Assembly: GCA_003104995.1 (NCBI GenBank)
Contig: PQAO01000019.1
Span: forward strand, 1-64,000
Source of the DNA: Dehalococcoidia bacterium
GTDB taxonomy: Bacteria; Chloroflexota; Dehalococcoidia; Tepidiformales; Tepidiformaceae
Length of the DNA stretch: 64,000 bases
Direction: 5' to 3'
This document shows positions 16,874 to 24,251 of this stretch, one piece after another; within the stretch, counting starts at the first letter, position 1; each line of letters opens with the position of its first letter. The translations under genes were made by a program, and so were the position numbers. The notes under the pieces were generated by a model. The model was not told where the DNA came from, did no database searches, and saw only the letters and a program-made list of their open reading frames with translations.

Positions 16874-17341
16874 ATGGATTGGTGGCGGATCGTTCACATC
16901 CTGAGCCTCGTCTGGCTCGGCGCCGGCCTCGGCGCCACCTACCCGCTCATCCTCCGGGCCTGGGCCACGAAGGATGTGAAGTACCAGATGTACTGCCTCG
17001 TCGAGGCTGCCAACAGCGAGACCCGCATCCTCCTCCCCGGCGCCATGGCTACCGGCACCACTGGCTTCTTCTGGGCCGTCGCCGCCGAATACAACTTCGT
17101 CAAGGATGGTTGGCTCGCCGCCCTCACGCTCCTCTACATCTTTTTCTACTTCGTCTGCCTGCCCCTGCTCGGGTTCGGGTTGCGGCGGGCCCGGCTGGCC
17201 TCCCTCATCGCCGCCAAGAAGGGCGAAGAAACCGCCGAACTCCGCGCCATCCTCGATGACCGCGTGCCCATTGTCTTCGGCACAATCCTCGTCCTCAGCG
17301 TCCCCCTGCTCGCCTGGCTGGCCATCTTCAAGCCGTTTTAG
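16874..17341 (+). CDS. small integral membrane protein (DUF2269-like)
   Basis: A 155-residue membrane protein with four hydrophobic helices at about 5-28, 52-74, 78-100 and 134-153. The opening WWRIVHILSLVWLGAGLG with an early His resembles the DUF2269 type of uncharacterised membrane proteins, where a histidine in helix 1 could bind haem, but this is not certain. It stands alone between a terminator and the Uma2 gene. No function can be given. Confidence 0.75.
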   Translation: MDWWRIVHILSLVWLGAGLGATYPLILRAWATKDVKYQMYCLVEAANSETRILLPGAMATGTTGFFWAVAAEYNFVKDGWLAALTLLYIFFYFVCLPLLGFGLRRARLASLIAAKKGEETAELRAILDDRVPIVFGTILVLSVPLLAWLAIFKPF

Positions 17342-17379
17342 CCGCCGCTCCCGCTCCACCGGATGGTATCATCCTCAAC

Positions 17380-17937
17380 ATGACAACGTCGGAGAGCCTT
17401 CTCACTGCCGAGGAGTTCGCCAATCTCCCAGAGCCACCGAGCGGCGAACGGATGGAGCTCATCCGCGGGAGGGTCGTGATGGCTCCACCGGCTGACACCT
17501 ACCACGGCATGCACGCCTTCGAACTCGGAGTCGCGTTGCGCGGCTTTGTCCAGGCACACCGCCTTGGCGTCCTCACCGGCGAAGGCGGCTATCTGCTCGC
17601 AGAAGACCCGGATATCGTTCGCGCACCCGACGTCGCCTGGATCGCTGCCGACCGCGGGCGGCCTGTCCCCGGCGAATACTTCCGCGGAGCGCCGAATCTC
17701 GCCGTCGAAATCGTCTCGCCACACGACCGCGACGCTGATGTCGCGGAAAAAGTGGCCGATTGGCTCGCCGCCGGCTCTCAGCGTGTCTGGGTCGTTCGTA
17801 CGCGGCAGCGCGCCGTCACCGTGCACCGCCCGAACGGCGATGCCCACACCTACCGCTACACCGACACGCTCGATAGCGACGACGCCGGCTTCCCGGTCTC
17901 AGGCTTCGAGCTCTCCCTCGCCGCCCTCTTCCCCTGA
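17380..17937 (+). CDS. Uma2-family (DUF820) putative endonuclease
   Basis: A 185-residue protein of the Uma2/DUF820 family, a PD-(D/E)XK nuclease fold that is abundant in Cyanobacteria and Chloroflexota with unknown biological targets. It shows ERMELIRGRVVM, then RAPDVAWI (acidic residue), LAVEIVSPHDRDADVAEKVADWLAAGSQRVWVV, which contains the EI/EKxxxW core and catalytic Glu-Lys. The C-terminal 39 bases overlap the end of the convergent methyltransferase gene. Such genes occur in many dispersed copies, so mobility by unknown means is common in the family. Confidence 0.9.
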   Translation: MTTSESLLTAEEFANLPEPPSGERMELIRGRVVMAPPADTYHGMHAFELGVALRGFVQAHRLGVLTGEGGYLLAEDPDIVRAPDVAWIAADRGRPVPGEYFRGAPNLAVEIVSPHDRDADVAEKVADWLAAGSQRVWVVRTRQRAVTVHRPNGDAHTYRYTDTLDSDDAGFPVSGFELSLAALFP

Positions 17938-18579
17938 ACCCCATCCCCGCCGCGCCAGCACACCCACCCGTGGGATGGGCGGCACCAGGAATGGCCCGAC
18001 GTTTACCAGGTCGAGCGCGTCGAATCCCGCCTCCGTGAACATCGCCGCCAGCCGCCCCCAGCCGCGAAGGTCCACCGCTCCACACCCCGGCCGCAGCAAC
18101 CGGGCATGCAGCCGGTTCAGCAGCCCGCTTCGCACCGGCGCCACCTCCATCACCAGCGCCGAACCGCCGGGGGCCAGCAGCCGCGCGAGCTCTCCCGCGA
18201 ACGCGCGGGTCACGTCGTCATCGAACCGCCGGACGTAGTAGAGGCTCGTGATGCAGTCGAACGACTCGTCCCGGAACGGCAGGCGTTCCGGCCAGCCGAT
18301 GACTTCGACAGGCCCCGGCCCTGCCACCAGGTCGACCGTCACTGGCGGCTCATCTGCTCCGGCCTTCGAGGCCAGCAGGTGCGCGTAGGCAGCCGTCCCG
18401 CAACCGACATCCAGGTAGCGCTTCCCCGGGCCCAGCTCGATCAGGTCGATGATGCGTTGCGCCCGGGGCGTGATCAACGCCATCCCGGTCTGGGAGTTGA
18501 TCGCCCGGGCGATTGGCGCCGTCGCCCCGAACGCCCACTGCTGGCGCGCCTCGATCGCCTTCCGCCGGCGGCGCATCAT
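17899..18579 (-). CDS. class I SAM-dependent methyltransferase
   Basis: A 226-residue methyltransferase of the Rossmann-fold UbiE/Methyltransf_11 type. Motif I is YLDVGCGTAAYAHLLA, the acidic strand-2 end is VTVDL, post-motif FDCITSLYYVRRFDDD and motif III LARLLAPGGSALVMEV. The substrate is unknown. It starts (ATG 18579) inside the stop of the upstream gene 18576-19004 with an ATGA overlap, so the two form a coupled minus-strand operon. Its 3' end runs under the Uma2 gene by 39 bases, so the two mRNAs are complementary there. Confidence 0.88.
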   Translation of the reverse strand: MMRRRRKAIEARQQWAFGATAPIARAINSQTGMALITPRAQRIIDLIELGPGKRYLDVGCGTAAYAHLLASKAGADEPPVTVDLVAGPGPVEVIGWPERLPFRDESFDCITSLYYVRRFDDDVTRAFAGELARLLAPGGSALVMEVAPVRSGLLNRLHARLLRPGCGAVDLRGWGRLAAMFTEAGFDALDLVNVGPFLVPPIPRVGVLARRGWGSGEEGGEGELEA

Positions 18580-19004
18580 AGTGCGTACACCATCCGCACC
18601 CGGCGGCCTTTGGCGACTGCCGTTTCGAGAGCGGCCGCCAGCGCGCTCGCCTGCCCAACAAGGCCGCCAGCGTTGGCGCGCTGGACCAGCGCTCCGGCCA
18701 TCGGGTCGCCGGCGATGGCCCCCGCCACCTTCAACAACTCCTCACGCAGCGGGGCGGGCTCCTGCCAGGCCATCTCCAGTTTCTCCACGTCTTCCTGGTC
18801 CTCTGCTTCAGCTTCGTAGAAGGTGGTGAGCGGCCCCATGCGCACCCGGTGCTCGTCGTGCAGCCGGTCGGCAAGGGCGATCAACGGGTGCGTCGCGCCA
18901 AACCCGCGCGAAACAGCGAACGAGAGAAACCCCACCAGGTCCGCCCCCTCGTCCGGCAGTCCGATGCCCCCGGGCTCACCTTCCACCTCAAGCCACAGTC
19001 GCAT
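18576..19004 (-). CDS. hypothetical protein
   Basis: A 142-residue protein not recognised. It begins MRLWLEVEGEPGGIGLPDEG, is acidic in the middle (EAEAEDQEDVEKLEMAW) and ends in an Ala-rich helix with a basic tail. No membrane segment or metal motif is visible. It is translationally coupled to the methyltransferase by a four-base overlap and lies 44 bases after the metallopeptidase-like gene on the same strand, so all three may be one transcript. Confidence 0.7.
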   Translation of the reverse strand: MRLWLEVEGEPGGIGLPDEGADLVGFLSFAVSRGFGATHPLIALADRLHDEHRVRMGPLTTFYEAEAEDQEDVEKLEMAWQEPAPLREELLKVAGAIAGDPMAGALVQRANAGGLVGQASALAAALETAVAKGRRVRMVYAL

Positions 19005-19048
19005 CGTCACGAGGGTACCGCCGCCCGCGGCTCCGGTCACCGCCCGGC

Positions 19049-19660
19049 TCAGCGGGAGGCCACGGCCTGTGGACGCCAGGCCCACACCGGCGGCAGCCGC
19101 AGCTGGGCGCCACCCTCCGGGCAGAGCACGTCCCACGGCACATCGTCGAACGGCAGGTGCGGGATGTACGGCCCCGGCGCGATGCCCGCCATCCGCCGCC
19201 GCCACGTCCGCAGCACGCTCAATCCATCGCGGCCGTCCCGAAGGCAACGAGAGAGGTGACGGTGGGTCCACGCCCAGCATGCGAACCGCTCGGGCGCCAC
19301 CTGGAACTCCAGCTGCCAGAATTCCGGCGGGTGGTCCAGGTACCAGTTCCCATCCCATCGAGGGGGCCGAATGATGTGGGTCAATTCGTGTTTTGCGATG
19401 AAGCGGACCAGCTCAATCGGTGTCCCCGGCCGATTCAGCACGGGATGGAACGCCATCACGTGGCTGTCCCGCCCCATCAGGTGCCGGCAGATGAAGGCCA
19501 CCGGCCCGGCCGCCACGATCCGCACCTCGATCTCGTCCGCGATCTCTGGGAACCAGACCGCCCGCGCCTCATCCACCACCGCCTGGAAACTGAACCCGGT
19601 TTGCGATTCGACGGGCTGGAAGAGCAAGGGCTGCCGGGGCTGGAGAGGTCGTTCACGCAT
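19049..19660 (-). CDS. putative zinc metallopeptidase (HELTH)
   Basis: A 203-residue protein with the zincin motif HELTH in RFIAKHELTHIIRPPRWD at about residue 90, where the two His and Glu would bind and activate zinc. A third ligand is not obvious; the SprT-like order of elements (helix HExxH followed by a Cys- and Trp-containing tail with RHLSRCL) is suggestive only. No signal peptide, so cytoplasmic. It precedes the hypothetical protein and the methyltransferase on the same strand. Family assignment below zincin level is not safe. Confidence 0.68.
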   Translation of the reverse strand: MRERPLQPRQPLLFQPVESQTGFSFQAVVDEARAVWFPEIADEIEVRIVAAGPVAFICRHLMGRDSHVMAFHPVLNRPGTPIELVRFIAKHELTHIIRPPRWDGNWYLDHPPEFWQLEFQVAPERFACWAWTHRHLSRCLRDGRDGLSVLRTWRRRMAGIAPGPYIPHLPFDDVPWDVLCPEGGAQLRLPPVWAWRPQAVASR

Positions 19661-19702
19661 TTGGAGGAGCGAGTATGCCCGTTCGCAAGGGCCGCCGCCA
19701 GC

Positions 19703-20686
19703 CTAAAACCCGTTCGTCCCGTCCGTGAACCGCACCGCATCCAGCAGGATCCCGTTCGAAGCCATCTCCCAGTGCAGGTGCGCCCCCGTCGAAAGCCCGG
19801 TGTTCCCTACCAGCCCGATCTGCTGCCCCGCCTCCACCGCGTCGCCCTCGGCTACCTCGATGGCGCTCAGGTGACCATAGCTCGAGTACAGCCCGCCGCC
19901 GTGGTCGACCACCACCATGTTCCCGTGCACCTTCATCTGCCGCGCCAACACCACCTTGCCAGAGTTGGTCGCCGTTACCGGCGTCCCCTCCAGCGCGCCA
20001 AAATCGGTCCCCCCATGGTGACCCGAAGGTTCCGACCCATTGATCGACCGCTGCTCGCCATACCGGGATGTCAGCACCCCGGCCACCGGGAGCTGCCAGA
20101 ATCCATCCCACAGCTTCTCCGGCGTCACTCTGGTGTACAGGCTCTTCAGCGTTGCCTCTTCTTCCGCAATCACTGCCGGGTCCAGGTACTCGGTCACCTG
20201 CTCCGGCGTGAACTCCAGGTATTCCGTTGTCCACTCCGTTGCGAGCACAGTGATCGTCTCCTGTAACGTCCCTTTCGTCCCCGTCGGCAGGGTCACGTCC
20301 ACCTTCATCACATACTCGCCCGGCGGGTCTTCCGTATCGACAGGCACGAACGAGTACTGGCTCTGCGACCCGGGGGTTAGCGGGAATTTCCGCCCGAGGA
20401 ACGTCACCTGGCCGCCCCGAATATCACCCGTCACCGAGACCAGGACCGTCCCCGCCTGGTACACCTCGAACGTCGACAGCACGAGCTCGGGCGGCTCCAG
20501 GGCGGTCACCGTTTCGCCCGGCAGCAATGTCGGCGTCGCGGTCGGCCCGGCGGGCGTCACCAGGCGCACGGTGACCTCGCTCGAACCGCCGCCACCGCCA
20601 CACGCTCCCGACACGAAGAGCACCGCGCCGGCCAGCACTACTACCAGCAAGGCCAGCGAAAGAGGACTACTGCGAGGGCCGGGCAT
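19703..20686 (-). CDS. M23-family (LytM) peptidase lipoprotein
   Basis: A 327-residue lipoprotein that should cut or remodel peptidoglycan cross-links. The signal peptide ends in lipobox SGAC followed by Gly/Ser. A beta-rich region of about 150 residues leads to the C-terminal LytM domain: HHGGTDFG carries HxxxD, KVVLARQMKVHGNMVVVDHG is the family's strand pair, YGHLS and HLHWE complete the zinc site. All catalytic residues are present, unlike the M23-like lipoprotein at 9291. ATG 20686 begins the signal sequence; a GTG at 20710 would add eight residues. Confidence 0.92.
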   Translation of the reverse strand: MPGPRSSPLSLALLVVVLAGAVLFVSGACGGGGGSSEVTVRLVTPAGPTATPTLLPGETVTALEPPELVLSTFEVYQAGTVLVSVTGDIRGGQVTFLGRKFPLTPGSQSQYSFVPVDTEDPPGEYVMKVDVTLPTGTKGTLQETITVLATEWTTEYLEFTPEQVTEYLDPAVIAEEEATLKSLYTRVTPEKLWDGFWQLPVAGVLTSRYGEQRSINGSEPSGHHGGTDFGALEGTPVTATNSGKVVLARQMKVHGNMVVVDHGGGLYSSYGHLSAIEVAEGDAVEAGQQIGLVGNTGLSTGAHLHWEMASNGILLDAVRFTDGTNGF

Positions 20687-20803
20687 CCGCTTCAGGGTGC
20701 CGCATCCCACCGTAAGGCGTAAGGCTGGCCTTCCATGCTGTCCTTAACCCGGGCACCTCAACCAACGCCCCGGGAACGCCCTCCGCGTCCTCTGCGGAGG
20801 GCA

Positions 20804-21250
20804 CTACCAGCCCGGCTCCTGCTCCACGTTATCGAGCAGCGCCAGGAGCCGGTCGAACGAGAGTGGCTTCGGGACGAAGTAGTCTTCGAGACCGCGACGA
20901 GGCCGGGGGTATGCGCTCATCAGCGCCACCCGCGGCCGCCAGCCACCGTTCATCGCAATCCGCCGGGCAAGGTCGGCGCCGTCCCCGGAATCAAGCCGCA
21001 CCTCAGAAAGCACGAACTTCGGATGCTCCCGCGCCACCAACGCCAGGGCGGATTCAACGTCCGCCGCAGTCAGACACCTCCACCCGGCGCCTTCGAGCAC
21101 GAGCCGCACCACCCGGCGCACGGCAGGGTCGCTATCCACCACAATCACGGGCCCCCGGGCCCGATTCGAGGCGTTGTGCCACGCCAGGCCAGGGGCGCTG
21201 CCCGGTTCTTCCACGCCCCCATTCTTGCAGTCACTCAGCCATAATCCCAT
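20804..21250 (-). CDS. single-domain receiver protein with Glu at the phospho-site
   Basis: A 148-residue response-regulator receiver domain without an output domain. VIVVDSDPAVRRVVRLVLEGAGW holds the acidic pocket, VALMSAY the switch Ser and YFVPKPLSFDRLLALL the conserved Lys-Pro. At the position of the phospho-accepting Asp (usual form VLLDxxLPxxDG) the sequence is FVLSEVRLDSGDG, that is, Glu. A receiver with Glu often behaves as permanently phosphorylated. The first about 33 residues before the domain are weak and the true start may be later. Divergent from the CpaE-like gene. Confidence 0.85.
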   Translation of the reverse strand: MGLWLSDCKNGGVEEPGSAPGLAWHNASNRARGPVIVVDSDPAVRRVVRLVLEGAGWRCLTAADVESALALVAREHPKFVLSEVRLDSGDGADLARRIAMNGGWRPRVALMSAYPRPRRGLEDYFVPKPLSFDRLLALLDNVEQEPGW

Positions 21251-21473
21251 GGGCGACCTCTCCCCTGGCCTTGCAATCCCATATCAACAGCAACCGCCTG
21301 CTCCTACGAGTTCCTTACATGACGAGTAACGTTCTGGTGTACACACGGTGACACTCCGGTAGGAACTTCATAGGAAGTCCTCACGCACCTCCGCTACCCC
21401 ATTCCCAAACCGTGTCTGGCCGGTGAATATGCGATGGACGGGCGGGTACAACGCTGAAACTGGACAGGACACC

Positions 21474-22718
21474 ATGAATACCGCAGGACTGCGAACCCTG
21501 ATCGTAGATAGCGACGAAATAAGCCGCGAAGTATTGCGCTCCAAAGTGCAGCGCGCGGGCCTGGTGGTCGACCTTGAACGGCCCCACGGGCTGGCCGCCC
21601 AACAGACCATCCAGGAGATGGAGCCGGATCTCCTCTTCATCGCCGTCGAACAACCGCTCCAGCGCGCGCTCCAGACCGTCGACTTCGCCCGCGCCATCGT
21701 GCCGGACGCCACCATCGTCGCGTACACCACCGAGTGGTCGCCCATGGTTGAGCGCCGCCTCATGCAGAGCGGTGTCAACGACTTCCTGCACGGTAAGATC
21801 TCCAGTTCCCAGCTCTCCGCCGTCGTCGGCGGCGCCCGGCGCAAGGCAGCAGCCTCCGCCACTCCGGCGCTCCCCGATGCTGGCGCCCAGGTCATCGCCG
21901 TTGTCGGCCAGAAAGGAGGCATCGGCAAGACCACCACCAGCACCAACCTCGCCGCGGCCATCGCCCGCGATGGCCGCCAGTCGGTCCTCCTGATCGACCT
22001 CGATACCCGCTTCGGCGATGTTGCCATCATGATGGACGTTGCTTCCGACTACACCGTCTCGGAGGTTGCCCGCGAGGTTGAGGGCCTCGACCGCGAAACC
22101 TTCCGCAAGTTGCTGCTCTGCCACGATTCAGGCGCCTGCATCCTCCCCGCGCCGCGTGACTACCGCAGCTGGCTGAACTGCACGCCCGAACAGATCCAGG
22201 ACCTCGTCCGTTTCGCCGCGGGGATGTTCGACGTTGTCATCCTCGATACTCCCGGCACCTTTAACGACGTTGTCGCTGCTGCCGTCGAGGTCGCCAGCCG
22301 CGTGGTGGTGGTGACGAGCTCCGAACTCCCGAGCCTGAAGAACACCGCGCTCCTGCTCGAACACTTCTCCCTGAAGGGGCTCGCCGAAGAGCAGGTCATC
22401 GTGACCCTGATCTATGGCCACGACCAGGAAGGGCCGGACCGGGCAGACGTGGAGTTCGCCATCGGCCACGCGGTGGACCACGAAGTTCCCTTCGACCGCA
22501 ACGTGCGCAAGGCGACCCAGGTGGGGATGCCGGTCACCATGTGGAAGCCCCATGCGCCGGCCGCCACCGCCTTTTTCCGGATCGCCGCCCATGCCACCGG
22601 TTTGCCCGCTTCACACGAAGCGCTCGGCGTCACGGCTGTCCGCCGCCGCTTCTTCGGGGTGTTTGGGTCGCGCAAGACCACCGCTGCGGCCGCCGAACTC
22701 GACACCATCGCCGTGTAA
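21474..22718 (+). CDS. CpaE-like ATPase (Flp/Tad pilus type)
   Basis: A 414-residue protein with an N-terminal receiver-like domain (about 1-125) and a ParA/MinD-type ATPase (140-390). The receiver-like part starts LRTLIVDSDEISREVLRSKV but lacks a clear phospho-Asp. The ATPase has the deviant Walker A GQKGGIGKTT, Walker A' LLIDLDTRFGDVAIMMDV and Walker B FDVVILDTPG. This architecture is that of CpaE/TadZ, which places Tad pili. ATG 21474 has GGACAGGA upstream and begins the domain, in preference to GTG/ATG codons further 5'. No other tad gene is adjacent. A hairpin follows. Confidence 0.88.
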   Translation: MNTAGLRTLIVDSDEISREVLRSKVQRAGLVVDLERPHGLAAQQTIQEMEPDLLFIAVEQPLQRALQTVDFARAIVPDATIVAYTTEWSPMVERRLMQSGVNDFLHGKISSSQLSAVVGGARRKAAASATPALPDAGAQVIAVVGQKGGIGKTTTSTNLAAAIARDGRQSVLLIDLDTRFGDVAIMMDVASDYTVSEVAREVEGLDRETFRKLLLCHDSGACILPAPRDYRSWLNCTPEQIQDLVRFAAGMFDVVILDTPGTFNDVVAAAVEVASRVVVVTSSELPSLKNTALLLEHFSLKGLAEEQVIVTLIYGHDQEGPDRADVEFAIGHAVDHEVPFDRNVRKATQVGMPVTMWKPHAPAATAFFRIAAHATGLPASHEALGVTAVRRRFFGVFGSRKTTAAAAELDTIAV

Positions 22719-22749
22719 ACGGCCCGCTTCCGGCCAACCTCTCCAGTCA

Positions 22750-22775
22750 CGCCCCCGGCAGAAGCCCCGGGGGCG
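22750..22775 (+). terminator. hairpin terminator after the CpaE-like gene
   Basis: CGCCCCCGG (22750-22758) pairs with CCGGGGGCG (22767-22775) over nine bases around CAGAAGCC. No T tract. The rest of the gap to alr (22776-23002) shows nothing I can name. Confidence 0.6.
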
Positions 22776-23002
22776 CCTGGCTTTCCGGGGCGGTGGCCTT
22801 GACGCGCTGGACCGGTCATGGCGCGGGGCGATGTCCTTCGCCCGAGTGCCGCCGGGCCGGCTCCACTGCGTCAACGCAACTCCCAACACGCCCGCGCCCG
22901 TGGAGAGACCACCGCCGCAGCGCGTCATGACTGACGCGTCTCGAATTTTGGTCCGGGTCGTGAAACGATACTGCCCAAGGGCCCTTGCTCACGCCGGCCC
23001 GT

Positions 23003-24142
23003 CTACCAGAGTGGTGGCGCGATCTGCTCAACCTCGCCCTCGCGGTGGTAGAGCCTCGGCAGCCTCCCCTGTAGCGACGCGATCACGTCCCACGCAATCG
23101 TCCCGGCCCGCGCCGCTACGTCAGCCGCCGTGATCGCCTCCCCACCATCACTTCCCAGGAGCGTGGCCACCTCGCCCTCTGCGACTCCGCCCGGCACTTC
23201 CGTCACGTCCACCAGGAACTGGTCCATGCACACCCGCCCGGCCATCGGGCAGCGCGCCCCGCGCACGAGCACTTCGCCCTCGTTGCCCAGGTTCCTGCGC
23301 CACCCATCGGCGTAGCCCACGGGGATGAGCGCCACCCGCGATGGCCGCTCCGGGCGCCAGGTCAGCCCGTAGCTCACACCCTCGCCGGGGGCTACCTCAG
23401 TCACACGGGCCACCCGGGCCCGGAGCGCCAGCACCGGATTGAGCACCGGCCCGGGTGTGTTCGGAGGGAGAATCCCGTGGATCGCGAGCCCCACGCGCGC
23501 ACCGGAGTAGCGCAGTTCACCCCGCCGCAAGGCCGTCGCCGAGTTCGCCGTGTGCCGGTACGGGATCCACGGCAAGCGGGCGGCAGCGGCGCGGAACACC
23601 TCGTGCTGCGTCTCCGCGAACGAATCGTCTGCTTCGTCGGCATTCGCCATGTGCGTGGTCAGGCCCTCCACCTCAACGTGGGGGAGGCCCCGGAGGTACT
23701 CGGCCAGCGCCACCGCCGTATCCAGCTCGAGCCCGAAGCGGTGCAGACCGGTATCGACCTTGACGTGGACCCTGGCCGTGACACCCGCCAGTCCGGCAGC
23801 CTCCGAAACTGCCTCGCCGAGCTCCCGCGAGTGGCAGGTGAGGGTAAGGCCGGCGCGCACGGCCTGGGTCGCGTCGGCCGGGAAGGCGTGCCCGAGCACC
23901 AGGACCGGGCGTGTGACGCCTGCCTGCCGGAGCATGTAGCCCTCGTGTGGCCACACAACCGCGAAGCGGTCTACCCCGGCCCCCTCGAGCTCCGGCGCCA
24001 GCACCGCCGCCCCCGCACCGTAGGCGTTCGCCTTCACCACCGCGATGAGCTCCACCGGCCCCAAAACGCCCTTCAGCGTCCGCACGTTTGCCCGCGCCGC
24101 CCCGAGGTCCACCTCGATCCAGCTGTTCAGGTTCCGGGTCAC
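23003..24142 (-). CDS. alr: alanine racemase
   Basis: Interconverts L- and D-alanine with pyridoxal phosphate to feed peptidoglycan synthesis. The PLP lysine is Lys37 in AVVKANAYG, the second catalytic residue Tyr258 in GVSYGLTW. HMANAD and GYADGW are also canonical. From GTG 24142 the protein is 379 residues, the normal length; the much longer upstream frame runs through the divergent transglycosylase gene and is not credible. Divergent from the lytic transglycosylase with 109 bases between starts, so cell wall synthesis and turnover genes share a control region. Confidence 0.95.
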   Translation of the reverse strand: MTRNLNSWIEVDLGAARANVRTLKGVLGPVELIAVVKANAYGAGAAVLAPELEGAGVDRFAVVWPHEGYMLRQAGVTRPVLVLGHAFPADATQAVRAGLTLTCHSRELGEAVSEAAGLAGVTARVHVKVDTGLHRFGLELDTAVALAEYLRGLPHVEVEGLTTHMANADEADDSFAETQHEVFRAAAARLPWIPYRHTANSATALRRGELRYSGARVGLAIHGILPPNTPGPVLNPVLALRARVARVTEVAPGEGVSYGLTWRPERPSRVALIPVGYADGWRRNLGNEGEVLVRGARCPMAGRVCMDQFLVDVTEVPGGVAEGEVATLLGSDGGEAITAADVAARAGTIAWDVIASLQGRLPRLYHREGEVEQIAPPLW

Positions 24143-24251
24143 TTCCCCGAGCGCGCGCTGTGTCCCCTGTGTCTGTACCAGTTGACCGGTCCTTTCCCTG
24201 GCGGCCAGCCTGCTTTGACCGGCCCCCCCGCGCGAACCTAGCATCCAACTG

